64,000 bases of DNA from Thalassia testudinum (taxonomy: Eukaryota; Streptophyta; Magnoliopsida; Alismatales; Hydrocharitaceae): NCBI GenBank assembly GCA_037157565.1, contig JAZHRO010000012.1, positions 3,684,501 to 3,748,500 on the forward strand, given 5' to 3'. The notes below the pieces were generated by a model. The model had not been told where the DNA came from and did no database searches. It worked only from the letters and a program-made list of their open reading frames with translations. Position 1 is the first letter of the stretch, and each line of letters begins with the position of its first letter. A program made the position numbers and the translations under genes. Shown piece by piece: positions 1 to 11,181 of the stretch.

Positions 1-736
1 AATATATCTATATAAATATATTTGGTTATAAATATATAGGTATATATATATATGTATATATATATGTGTGTATATATATATATTTATAAGTATATGTATA
101 TATTTATGTAGCTATATATGTATATATGTATATGTATATATATATAAGTATGTAAATATATATATATATAAGTATATGTATAGATAGATATATGTATAGA
201 TCTATATATATATATATATATGTATATATTCATATGTATATGTATGTATATGTATATAGTAATATATGTATATAGATATATGTATATAGACTAATACATA
301 GTTATATAAGTAGTAATATATGTATAGATATATGTAAGTATATATGTATATATATATATATCTATATGTATATGTATATATGTAAATATATATGTATATA
401 TATATATATAAGTATATAGATATATGTATATATATATATAAGTATACTAATACTACTATATATATAGATATATGTATATATATATATATATATGTATATG
501 TATAGAAGTATATGTATATATGTATATATATATATATATAAGTATATAGATATATATATGTATATATGTATGTATGTATACTAATACATAAGTATATAGG
601 TACTACTATATGTATAAATATAAGTATATATATATATATGTATGTATGTATGTATATATCTAGGTATATAAATATATGTATATATATATATCAATATATA
701 TATGTATACATATATATATATATCTATATAATAGTG
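1..736. repeat. TA-rich microsatellite inside LTR A'
   Basis: This is an almost pure alternation of TA, TATG and TATAG units. The LTR at 7441-9932 has a matching block at about 8720-9238, so the tract belongs to the LTR family. Translations through it are meaningless Tyr/Ile repeats. Confidence 0.9.
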
Positions 737-802
737 TATAGGTGTGTGTGTGTGTGTGGAAGTGTGAGTGTAAGTGTGTGTGAGAGTCGGTAAAGAGAGT
801 GT

Positions 803-845
<43 letters not shown>

Positions 846-846
846 A
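737..846. repeat. (GT)n followed by (GA)n microsatellite in LTR A'
   Basis: A GT run near 740-788 is followed by a GA run near 806-844. The plus-strand LTR copy shows the complementary CT and CA runs at about 8629-8712. Confidence 0.9.
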
Positions 847-1843
847 GGGGAGAGACTGCTGGAGGTTAAGGCGTCTGAATGCCAGTGGCATCGTCTGGAG
901 GTCCTCAAGCGCACATGCAGGCGCGTATGTGCGCGAGGACGTGCACGATGGAGGGCAAGGGGCACGGAGAGGAGATGCAGCGCACCTTGCTGTGCGAAGG
1001 CTAGAGTGGGCGCTCGCAGGCACGCGTGGGCGAAGAGAGCGGGCGACGCAGACGCACGGGCGGGTGCCGGCGACGCGGGCGGAGACGCGCACGCGGGCTG
1101 TGGCCGGTTGCAGCGCACCGGGTGACCGGTTAAGTGAGAAGCGCACCAGTCACCCCACTGTAGCCACAGTATCGCGCAGACTGGCATGAATAGTGGCTAC
1201 AGTGTAAGGCCGCGTCGTGCGACCGCCTGCTGTAGGTGTTGTGAGTGCGGACGGCTCGTGGCTGGCGCGGGTGGGCTGGCACGCGAGGAAGAAGGTTTGC
1301 ATCGGTCGGTTGCAGGTGCAGAGAAGCTCACGACAGAGATCGCGGAGAGGGAGTTGGCGTGCACGGGGGAAGGTGAGGGTGACGCGGGCGCTGCTGGGGT
1401 GCTTGGTCGGCTGCTGTAGTGACGCGCGGTGGCCGGCTACAGGCAGAAGAGAGAGCACGACAGAGCGAAGAAGAGAAGGCGGAGGCGCCTGCAGGCGCGC
1501 GAGGAAAGGCGAAGGCGGCCTGCAGGCTTGCTGCTGCCCTTGCTACTGCGTACGGAGCTTGAGCTTCAAAGCTTGAAGCTACCGCTCCAATGGCTGGAAT
1601 GGCGTGGAAGGTGAAAACAGTGAAGAAGGCCACCACGCCCACCAGCTCTTTGAAGAGCTGGGTGGTGGTGGTTTTACGGTGGTGGGTGCTCACCATAGTG
1701 AAGACTCCTTATCCATCGGGTGTCTCCTCAGAGCAGGAGGGCCAGCGTATGGAGGGAGACGGAGGAGAGGGTGGTGGCCTGGAAGGAGAAGTGCTGGGTT
1801 TTTGGAGTTGGACCAAGCTGCCTTTGCAAAGGAGGAGCCGTGG

Positions 1844-1855
1844 CCTTTTATAGAG
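1844..1855 (-). promoter_or_regulatory. TATA box of LTR A'
   Basis: The minus strand reads CTCTATAAAAGG. It lies about 370 bp inside the LTR start, where a U3 promoter is expected. A weaker TTTAAAAAG occupies the matching place in the partner LTR at 7783-7791. Confidence 0.55.
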
Positions 1856-2222
1856 GAAGAAGCCATGCACGGCCATGCCCTGGCTGTGCATGGCTCATGC
1901 ATGGCCTTGGCAGGGAGAGGCAGCCGCAGGGAAGGGCAGGAGCAAGGAATGGCGCGTGAGGAAGAAAGGTGTTGTCCCATGCAGCCGCAGGAAGAGATTT
2001 CCAAATCAAATGGAAATAAAAATAAAGATGGGAATATTGAGAAGCAGTACTTGAAGAAAATGTGAATTGCGAGGCCATTTATTTCATTCTCCTCCCTTCT
2101 CAATTAAATGCATGCATGCATGTATTTTTACAAATGCAACTATGGAACCCTAATATGCACTGGTAATGCTAGGAAATAGCACAAGATGGCACAATTGCAG
2201 GTGTATTTTTGCGGTGCAATCA

Positions 2223-3187
2223 TTCTCTCGCCTCATGCGAGTTGTGCTATACTGTCAAATCTACCACCGAAGCAGAAAGATCCGGGCACACCGCTTATTT
2301 CCTGTAGCATCCAAGGCTGCAATTTTAACCGTGCCCTGCTTGATCTAGGATCTTCCATCAATCTTATACCAACCATCATGCTCGAAAAATTTTCCTTGGG
2401 AAATCTGAAACCCACCCCTGTCACATTACAGTTGGCAGATCATTCTGTCAAAATTCCGAAGGGTGTGGTGGAAGACGTGGTGGTTAGGGTTAACAGTCTC
2501 TGTTTTCCTGTTGACTTTCTTATTTTAGATATGGAAGTTCCTAGCTCACTTTCTGATTGTCCGATCATCCTTGGTGGACCTTTCTTGGCCACAGCCCGCG
2601 CCCATATCGACTGCGAGTCGGGCTGTATTGAGATTGCCGTTGGATTTGAAAAGCTCAAGCTTAACATCTTCAAGGCTACCAAGAACTTTGATTGTGATTG
2701 CATCGAGGATGACACGTCTGACGAGGACATGGCCGTCAGCACGTGTATCGGACTAATTGGGACCTATTCTTATTGCTATGGATTACCTGTAAGCACTGAC
2801 GATTGCCTGACCAACACATATTATGACATTCCCCCATCCCTCCCTATTCCCGTACCTTCTCTTGCCCAGACTTTTGACGAGGTTTTCTCCGCTTCCCATA
2901 CCTCGTGGTCTGAGTCATATCCGGGCTACTCACCGCCGGTCCACACTCTTGAAGACCGGATTACCCATTCTTTCCCGCCAAATCAGGCAGATTTGCAACT
3001 CCACAATGGAACCTTGAGCCCATATACTACTCATTGGGGTTATTCCTTTTTGGATCCGTCTATCCAAGAAGCCCCTCTTCTTGGCCAATCTGAGGGCCAA
3101 CTTCTTCCTCCTGACTTGTTTCCAATTTGCCTGGGACACTCTCATCCCAAGAAATGCCAGATCTTTCACCATCTACTCCCGAGCTGA
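2223..3187 (+). pseudogene. Element A aspartic protease and linker
   Basis: Reading starts directly at the LTR junction with the end of a gag-protease linker (ASCAILSNLPPKQKDPG). The retropepsin region follows, with active-site motif ALLDLGSSINLIP, where DLGS corresponds to the usual DLGA of this clade. It ends in a conserved GGPFLATARAHID stretch (the family form is GRPFLATA). A Ser/Pro-rich linker of about 150 residues then runs to the RT. The frame is open to 3185, while the RT continues in another frame that opens near 3127, so a one-base indel lies in the 3127-3187 overlap. The methionine near 2186 lies inside the inserted LTR and is not a true start. The fragment is decayed and lacks its 5' part. 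Confidence 0.85.
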
Positions 3188-4110
3188 AAGAGCTGCCTAG
3201 TACACTTAAATATGTTTTCTTGGGAACAAATGAAACGCTCCCCGTAATCATCAGTTCAAAATTAACCAGGGAGCAAGAGTGCAAACTAACGAAGGTCCTT
3301 ATGGAACACAAGGCAGCCATTGGATGGTCTTTATCAGACTTAACTGGCATTAGCCCCTCCTACTGCACTCACCGTATATATGCGGAGGAGGAGGCTCGAC
3401 CTTCCTGCAAGATGCAGCGACGTCTCAACCCTAACATGCGGGAGGTCGTTAAAAAGGAAATTATTAAGTGGCCGGATGTGGGTATAATCTACCCGATCAG
3501 CGGTAGCCCCTGGGTGAGTCCGATTCATGTCGTACCCAAAAAGGCAGGACTCACCATCCGTGTCAATGACAGGGGCGAATCCATCCCTACACGCACTCCT
3601 ACATCTTGGAGAGTGTGTGTAGATTATAGGAAACTCAATGCTGCAACTAAGAAAGATCACTTTCCGTTACCTTTCATTGACTAAATCCTAGAGCAGTTAG
3701 CGGGAAATAAATTTTTCTGTTTCCTGGATGGATTCTCAGGATATAACCAGGTGGCAATTGACCCCCTGGACCAAGAGAAAATCACTTTTACCTGCCCCTT
3801 TGGCACCTTTGCATTTAGAAGGATGCCGTTCAGACTTTGTAACGTGCCAGCAGCTTTCCAGAGATGTATGCTGGCAATATTTCATGACATGGTGGGTGAC
3901 TTTCTCGAGGTCTTCATGGATGACTTTTCGATCTTTGGACCATCTTTCGATGACTGTCTTGCCAACCTGACCCGTATCCTTAGGAGATGTATTGACGTAA
4001 ACCTCGTGCTTTCTTGGGAAAAAAGTCATTTTATGGTACACGAGGGAATTGTTCTCGGGCATATCATCTCCGATAGGGGTATCGAGGTTGACAGAGCTAA
4101 GCTTGAGTAA
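3127..4110 (+). pseudogene. Element A reverse transcriptase
   Basis: The N-terminal part has the conserved YCTHRIY and RRLNPNMREVVKKEI blocks, then WRVCVDYRKLN. The palm follows with FLDGFSGYNQVAI and the FMDD catalytic box at 3913-3924, and then FSWEK-like and HFMV blocks. An in-frame TAA at 3682-3684 replaces the Gln of the conserved FIDQILE block, which fits a C-to-T change. The frame closes at 4108-4110, and the rest of pol continues in another frame, so a frameshift separates the RT from the connection domain. In life the product would copy element RNA into cDNA inside virus-like particles. This copy cannot encode it. Confidence 0.9.
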
Positions 4111-4855
4111 TTGCTGATTTACCTATACCTGGCTCTGTCAAACAAATCCGCTCCTTCCTGGGACACGTCGATTTCTATAGGAGATTCATCAAAGATTTCT
4201 CCAAGATTTCTCGACCTTTAACTCATCTCCTATCGACCGACGTACCCTTCGATATGGGCCCCGACTGCATACGAGCATTCAAGCAGCTTTGTAATGCTGT
4301 CACCAAGGCCCCTGTTCTCTAGCCACCTGATTGGTCCCTCAACTTTGAACTCATGTGTGACGCTTCCGACCTTGCAGTCGGAGCCATCCTGGGACAAAGA
4401 CGCGATAGACACCCCTTCGTGGTGTACTATGCCAGTAAGACGTTGGACGAGGCCCAGCGTAGTTATACTACCACTGAGAAAGAACTACTGGCGGTCATCT
4501 TTGGGCTGGAGAAATTCCGCTCTTACCTTCTGGGCTCACACGTTATTGTTTTCACTGATCACGCGGCCATTCGCCATCTCATGCACAAGAAGGATGCCAA
4601 ACCCAGACTGATTCGTTGGATCCTTCTGCTCCAAGAATTTGACATTAAGATCCGTGATAAGGCCGGAGCCCAGAATGTTGTGGCTGATCATCTTTCTAGA
4701 CTAGACCCTGACCATATTGGACTTACTCTACCGATTAATGAGATTTTTCCTGATGAGCACCTATTGGCAATTAATGTGGCAAGTGGACCTTGGTATGCCG
4801 ACATTGCCAATTACCTTGCTTCTGGATCCCTTCCACGTGGCTGCCCTAAAAACTA
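4111..4855 (+). pseudogene. Element A RT connection and RNase H domain
   Basis: The sequence continues with RSFLGHVDFYRRFIKDFSK and then RNase H. Acidic catalytic positions are visible in [23 protein letters not shown] and [12 protein letters not shown] at about 4321 sits where related copies read LQPPDW, which is a Gln-to-stop change. The domain passes into the linker to integrase and stops at about 4855. RNase H removes the RNA strand during cDNA synthesis. Confidence 0.88.
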
Positions 4856-6072
4856 GTGCCAGCGTCTCATGGCAGAAGCAAAGTATTATTTCTAGGATAA
4901 TCCACTTCTTTTTCAAATAGATGTTGATCAAATCATCCGTCGCTGTATTCCTGACAGTGAATTCCCCAGTGTGCTATCCTTCTGCCACGATCAGGCCTGC
5001 GGAGGCCATTTCTCTAGGAGGAAAACTGCAGCCAAGGTGTTGCAGTGCGGTTTCTTTTGGCCCTCCCTTCACCAGGATGCACACAATTATGCCAAACATT
5101 GCACTAGGTGCCAGTCGTTAGGGTCAATGTCACGTTGTGACATGATGCCCTTACAACCCATCCTAGCTGCGGAAATCTTCGACATTTGGGGAATTGATTT
5201 CATGGGTCCCTTTCCTCCTTCCAACAGCTTTGAATTCATTCTCGTGGCTGTTGATTATGTTTCGAAATGGATCGAGGCTATTCCCACGCGACGTGCTGAC
5301 CATGTTATATCCACTCGATTTGTCAAAGACAACATTTTTGCGCGCTTTGGGATCCCTCGAGCCATTATCTCAGATGGAGGAAGCGACTTTACCCATGCTT
5401 CTTTTTGGGCACTTCTGAGGAAATACGGAGTCCACCATCGTATCGCATCCCCGTATCATCCTCAGACGAACGGCCAGGCAGAGGTGTCGAACCGGCAAAT
5501 CAAGCAAATTCTCCAGAAAATGATTCAGCCTGACCGTAAGGATTGGTCCGACAAGCTAATTGACACACTTTAGGCGTATCGGATCGCCTTCAAGGCTCCC
5601 CTTGGTATGTCTCCTTATAGAATCGTTTACGGGAAGCCTTGTCATTTGCCCGTGGAGTTGGAACACCGTGCTTATTAGGTGGTTTGCCAATGTAACCTCG
5701 ACCAGACCTGTGTGGTCGAGAAAGAAAACTCCAACTCTAGGAGCTGGAAGAGCTCCATCGTGAAGCCTATGATTCTGCCTTAACTTTCAAGCAACGCACT
5801 AAGGCTTTTCACGACAGCCGTATTCGGTGGAAGGAATTTGAGCCATTTCAGCGAGTTTGGCTCTACAATGCCCGGCTGAAATTCTTTCCTGGGAAATTGA
5901 AGTCCAAATGGACTAGTCCTTTCCTGGTTTTGAGACCATTTCCCAACGGGGCCGTTGAGATTGAAGATCCCAAATCTGGGCATAAATTTACGGTCAATGG
6001 GTAGCGTTTGAAACCCTATCTTACTCATGAACCTGCCCCATTGGAGAAACTGTTGCCCTACTGGAGGGTAAC
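4856..6072 (+). pseudogene. Element A integrase
   Basis: The zinc-binding HHCC domain is visible (SFCHDQACGGHF and, later, CTRCQ). The catalytic core has all three acidic residues: Asp in DIWGIDFMGPF, Asp in IISDGGSDF and Glu in GQAEVSN. The C-terminal part holds the WTSPF and NGAVEIED region and no chromodomain, as in Athila/Tat elements. In-frame stops occur at about 5571 and 5676, both at conserved Trp codons, and at 6001 at a conserved Gln codon. An indel near 5700 also breaks the frame. The region ends with a conserved LEGN-like tail at about 6060-6072. Confidence 0.88.
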
Positions 6073-7419
6073 TAATGTCGTGCCTCATTCTGAGTCCAGC
6101 TGGGGACGTTAAATTCAGCACTCATTAGGAGGCACCCCAACAACACTCTGCCACTGTCACGTTCACTTCACTTTTCACTTCACCACCCACCATCCACCCA
6201 CCCTACCACCCTGCTGTATACCCTGCACCTCAGCTCTCGTTACCCGATCTTTCATCCTTCCTCTACCCTACCCTGCATGCATATGAGGACATAGCATTGT
6301 TTGGCATGGGGGGGTGGATAGGCATCCATAGGATCTGGGTATTTTAGGGTATCATGCAGTCTCCATCTATTTATAAATATTTCAAAAAAAAAAAATGGTG
6401 TTTAGTGATGATCTGAAGGCTGAAACAAAAATACAATAAGTGTTTATGGATATTCAACCACTGTTTTAAAGACTTTCCAGGCCACAAAAGCTTGATTTGC
6501 TCAGGCTCGGCTTAATTCACTTGAGCATTGACAAGATAGATCGGAATCTCTCCTAACTAAGGACATATTCTTGTACCTGAGACACCAATACAGGATTCGT
6601 TGGTTTGCTTTTACTCGAGAGCCTAAGTAATCTTGGTTCACACTACACATATCAAGAAAGACCAGGTGAACATAAGATCCAACCCTAGTGTTCATTAGGG
6701 AAGGTGGAGTCCTTACCTGTGCGCGTAGGTAGACTTTTTATCTCAGGCTTTAGTCTTGTGTTTAGGAGAGACTCTTTCCACCAAAAAGGAACTCTCCCAC
6801 CAAAAGAAAAGTGTGCTCCTCCAAATAATATTGTAAGAGATATACTGACACGTGTTTAAAAAAAAAAAAACCTGTAAATAAGTCAGTATATCTCACAAAC
6901 GTCTGTAAAGTCTTCTCCCTACAAAAGTTCTTCAGGGCAAGTTACAAATACCCTGTTTTCTTTGAGCCACAAATGTAATAAAATGGGAGTTGAGTTCTCC
7001 GTCATCTTTTTGAGGGTTAATCCAAAGACACGAGCTAAAACTGGGACCAACCTGCACTTAAAAATTCGTGAAACCCTGGGCTTGAGTCTTAATGTTCATC
7101 TGGTCAGTCTTGATCCTTCACTAAGCACAAGCCATAATCTCTTGAGCTCTCGAGTACAGCAAAAACCTCCTGGATCTTGGAAACCGTACTTAAGGTTTAA
7201 ATATCAAGAGTCCTGGTTAGTCGAGAGATGGTCTATGTCAAATAAGACTTAAAGTATTGGTAGTCTTCTCTACAATTGGTTCTCACAATATCCACCAAAT
7301 AAACACACCTATGTCACCTCAGAAGAAAATCTTCAGCTTAAGATCATTTCTAAATATAATACAAAAATGTTTTGCTAGGGACTAGCAAAACATTTTTGTA
7401 TTGTATTTAGAAATGACTA
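6073..7419 (+). other. Element A 3' noncoding region
   Basis: No coding sequence is supported here. It contains the conserved GAGGACATAGC and GCATGGGGGGGTGGA motif at 6285-6318, also present after pol in elements C, D, E and G. A 13-bp inverted repeat lies at 6837-6849 and 6882-6894, around an A-rich loop. A long hairpin lies at 7345-7415, beside the polypurine tract. Confidence 0.7.
7345..7415. repeat. 34-bp-arm hairpin next to the polypurine tract
   Basis: Arms at 7345-7378 and 7382-7415 are reverse complements with one mismatch and a 3-base loop (gga). The inner TTTTGCTAG / CTAGCAAAA part is shared by other families in the window, but the extension is unique to this copy. Confidence 0.95.
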
Positions 7420-7440
7420 GCAAAAGATAGGTATGGGGTA
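7420..7440 (+). promoter_or_regulatory. Polypurine tract of element A
   Basis: The purine-rich stretch AAAAGATAGGTATGGGG lies directly before the LTR start TGATTG at 7441. In LTR retrotransposons it primes plus-strand DNA synthesis. Confidence 0.8.
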
Positions 7441-8825
7441 TGATTGCACAGCAAAAATACACCAACAATTGTGCCATCTTATGCTATTTCATAGCATTGC
7501 CAGTGCATATTAGGTAGCCATAGTCGCATTTGTAAAAATAAACACATGCATGCATTTATTTGAGAGGGGGGAGGAGAGTGAATAAAATGGCCTTGAAATT
7601 AACGTATTCCTCAAGTGCTACCTCACAAAATCTCCATTTTCATTTCTTTTTGGCTTTGAATTTCTTCTTCGCGGTTGCAGGGCATGGCATGCTCTTCGCG
7701 CCACTCTCTGCACCAGCTTACCCTGCACAGCCATGCACAGCCATGCATAGCCCAGGGCATGGCTGTGCTTGCCTCCATCCTCTTTAAAAAGGGCACGGCT
7801 ATCTTCTTTGCGGGGAGCCTGGTCCACACAATGAACACAGACAGCATCTTCTTCTTCTAGGCCGTCTCCTCCCCTCTCCCCTCCATACGCAGCCTCTCTT
7901 CCTTCTGAGGAGCTACGCTGTGGGCAGGAGCAGCTCACAGTGGTGCACAACCACCACTATGAGTCCCACCACCGCCTAGCTCATCAAAGAGCCGGTGGGC
8001 GTGGTGGTTCACTGCTCTGATTTTGTCATTCCAGCCATTTCTGCCATTGCCGCAGAGTCAAGCTTTGAAGCTCAACCGCAGCTGCAGCAAGGCGCCGGCC
8101 ACCTCTCGCTCGCATGCAGGCCACCGTGCGCCCCTGCAGCAGCCGGCGTAGCTCTTTCCGTGCGTGTGGGCTCGCTCTGCAGAGCCCACACATGCAGAAC
8201 CGCCAGCACCCGGTCGCGCGAGCCGAGCACGCACTGTAGCCACTGTTCACGCTAGAGGGCGCGACACTGTGGCTACAGTGTGGTGACCGGAAAGTTTCTC
8301 ACTTATTCGGTCACCGCGCGCTCTCTCTCCGCGCCACAACCGTCGCCAGCCCGTCCGCGCACGCCTGCACCCGCGTCTCTCCTTGCACCCTCTCTCGCAT
8401 CTGCACCCGCCTGCTTCAGCGCCCGCTTCTTCGCCCGCGTTCACCTCAGCATCACAGGGCGTTGTGGTCCACAGCGCGCTGTGCTACACCTTCCTCCCAC
8501 GCCTGCTCCCTCCAGCGTGCACGCGCGCCTTCGTGCGCCTACACGCCTGCACCTACGCGTGGACCATCAGACGTCGGCCGCTGCATCCAGACGGCTTAAC
8601 TCACCATGCCTCTTCCTCCAGTAGACGATCTCTCTCTCTCTCTCTCTCTCACATTCACTCACCTCACACATACACACACACACACTCTCTCTCGTACACA
8701 CACACTCTCACTTGTACAAGCCTATATACACACTTATATATATATACCTATATATATTTATATATATATACATATATATGTATATATATCCATATTAGTA
8801 CCTATACAATTATATATAAGTATAT

Positions 8826-8858
<33 letters not shown>

Positions 8859-9009
8859 TATCTATAATTTATATATATATACACATATATATTTACATAT
8901 ATACATATATTTATATACGTATAAATATATATATATATCTATACATATATTATTACCCATACAACTAAGTATAAGTATATATACATATATATCTATATAC
9001 ATATATTAC

Positions 9010-9041
<32 letters not shown>

Positions 9042-9058
9042 CATCTATATAGTTATAT

Positions 9059-9105
<47 letters not shown>

Positions 9106-9932
9106 TCTATCTATACATATATTTACATATCTATATATATATACATATATAACTACATATACACCTATATAATTATAACCATATATATATATATACATAT
9201 AGATATATATTTTCATATATACATACATATATATATTTTCAAATCACCTACCACACGTTGTATCACGGGAATATCTACACAAGTTGCTGATATTCCCCGA
9301 TACACGCGTACAGAAAGTGTCTTCGCACACATCTTCCACCCATCCATCCTACACTCCACGCGGCACTTCGTCCTGTTGGTTGCGTCTTCCTAGACGACGA
9401 TCAACTCGACACTGTGCTACATGCCATTTCCACCTCCACCCCCACCCCTATATACATATATAATATATACGTATATATATACTATATTTACCTTATTTCT
9501 ATTTCTCTTTCCTGCCATTAAAAAGATAAAAAAATATACAACAGAGAAAAGATAATCCTTGACTTTTCTGGTACTCAGTCTTGCGAGTAGAAAGACCAGT
9601 TTTGGAACCCTAATTTGGCTCAAAGGCAAGAATCTAATTTTGAGGGTATAGCTCAAGGACAAAAATTATCAGAAAAAAAATCTTAAATAGAAAAACACCA
9701 AAAACATAATAAGCGAACGGAAGAGATTCGTTGTAGGGCAGGCGTAGAAACTTATTCACCTTTAATCCCGCTTCCCTGAATTCGACCCTGGGCCTAAAAG
9801 TGACCAAGATAAAATCAAGTAGGCCAGGTTAAAAATTTTTTGTAAAAAGATGGTTAGGCCCGATTTAGGTTAACCACTATACGCATTTCAACGATTAAAT
9901 CATCATATTAACACAACCTATCCGGGTCTACA
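7441..9932 (+). mobile_element. 3' LTR of element A
   Basis: This 2.49-kb LTR starts with TGATTGCAC and is placed to end in TACA at 9932, where B pol codons resume. It contains CATGCA-rich sequence (7680-7770), a GC-rich block, and an inverted repeat around 8231-8279 (CACTGTAGCCAC against its complement). CT, CA and TA microsatellites follow. A U5-like tail at about 9700-9800 resembles the TTCGACCCGGG tail of other LTRs in the window. The 336-codon frame near 8383-9393 is microsatellite translation. Confidence 0.8.
8629..9238. repeat. Compound (CT)n-(CA)n-(TA)n microsatellite in the A LTR
   Basis: CT and CA runs (8629-8712) pass into TA/TACA/TATATC repeats to about 9238. The same order, inverted, occurs in the LTR at 1-2222. 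Confidence 0.9.
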
Positions 9933-11181
9933 CTAGATCCATCTTCTAAAAATATTCTGTGATTACAGTAAGATGGCTCGATCCCCCTAAGTTCATGAAT
10001 GGTCCAACCGATTGCCTCCTTATGTTCCTTTAGGACCTTAATCAGTTTAATCTCCTACTCCTTTGTTAATTTAGCACTGATAATCACAAGGAGCATCTTA
10101 TGTGGTCCTAAAAACTGATATTTCAAATTTTCAAGCAATGGTTTCAGTTCAAGCTGGGGTGGGTTGATGATTGAAGTAAGGAAAATGAAGACTTATTAAG
10201 AGGAAGAGGTTGAGAGTGAACAAAATCAATAACCTCTTCAGAAGGTGGCGGGTTTGCCACAGAGGGTTGCGGGTCCAAATCATCATCACAGGAGGAGTTT
10301 TCAAATGCAGAAACCGTCATACAAGTTTCAATATTCACGTTCTCATCCTCAAGTTCCTCAATAAATCCACAATCCTCGAATTTGTTAATCACCTTAAAAA
10401 TATCCAATTTCATTCTTTGATCCCCAAAGGCGGTTTCCATGCTTCCGCTCTCACAATTAATATTGGCCTTCGCGGTAGCCAGGAACGGACGCCCTAGAAT
10501 GATGGGCGTGTTCCTTTGATTCTCAGGTACATCCATGTCAAATACAAGGAAATCTGCAGGAAAATAGAAATCCTTAACCTTGACGATAACATCTTCAATA
10601 ACGCCTCATAGATTTGTGATCGAACGGTTCGCTAACTGCAGCATTACTGAAGTCGGCCGAAGTTCACCTAATCCAAACTTCTCGTAAAGAGAAGTCGAAA
10701 TTAGGTTAATGGATGCACCTAGATTCAGAAGTGCTCTATCAAAGGTGTAATCTCTGATAACACAAGAAATCAAAGGAGCACCTAGATCTCTCTTCTTCTG
10801 AGGGAGGTGATGCAGGATAACAGAACTAGCCTGCTCGGAGAGTACCACCTTCTTCGGAATAGATTCTCTCGACTTACGCTTCTGTGTACATAAATCCTTT
10901 AAAAATTTCACGTAAGCCGGTATGTATTTGATAGTGTCGAGGAGTGGGATATGGATCTCGACATTCTTGAAAATATTTAGAAGCTCCTCATTACTATCAA
11001 CATACTTCTTCCTTGGTCTAATCAAGGCCTCAAGAAAAGGAACATGAGTCGGATCTTCGGAATCAGGTTCCTGAGCCTTGATTTCTTCTCTAGAGTTCTC
11101 CTTTCTCTCCTTAGGCTCTTCAGGATTCGGTAGATTAGAACAATGTGGTTGTGGATCCTGAGTTTGTTTACCACTCCTCAA
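9933..11181 (-). pseudogene. Element B protease and beginning of RT
   Basis: The minus strand begins with MRSGKQTQDPQ, continues through a Glu-rich linker (LRPRKKYVDSNEE-like) and enters the protease with ALLNLGASINLIS. Asn replaces the catalytic Asp of DLGA here. The conserved GRPFLATAKANINCESG block follows at about 10440-10500. The start of RT (GIEPSYCNHRIFLEDG) then stops at 9933, where element A is inserted. A stop near 10606 separates two open segments. It is decayed. Confidence 0.82.

Larger units (their letters stand above)
1..2222 (-). mobile_element. Minus-strand LTR of element A family (A'), cut by window edge
   Basis: This is the reverse complement of the LTR at 7441-9932. The match covers the block around 2100-2222, the CATGCA-rich block near 1860-1910, the GC-rich block at 850-1700 and the microsatellites at 1-850. 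Its first bases on the minus strand, TGATTGCAC at 2222, equal the start of the plus-strand LTR at 7441. The base after it (2223) is already in pol of element A. The simplest reading is a same-family element, or a solo LTR, inserted in reverse into element A. Its far end and target duplication lie outside the window. Confidence 0.85.
2223..9932 (+). mobile_element. Ty3/gypsy (Athila-like) element A, 5' part missing
   Basis: The element contains pol (2223-6072), a noncoding 3' region, a polypurine tract and a 3' LTR. Its 5' LTR, primer site and gag are absent because the minus-strand LTR ending at 2222 was inserted between gag and protease. On the right it ends in minus-strand protease/RT sequence of element B, so A is itself an insertion in B pol. 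The right end is placed at 9932 because codons of B resume there. The expected target duplication (ctaga at 9933-9937) cannot be confirmed, since the other end is outside the window. Confidence 0.8.

Noticed and set aside
566..793. 75-codon open frame rich in Tyr and Ile
   Set aside because: It is microsatellite translation in LTR A'.
6837..6894. 13-bp inverted repeat around an A run as a possible MITE or terminator
   Set aside because: No target duplication or second copy is visible. I mention it only in the 3' region of element A.
8383..9393. 336-codon open frame
   Set aside because: It runs through CT, CA and TA microsatellites inside the A LTR. The Leu/Ser and Tyr/Ile runs are translation of simple repeats.
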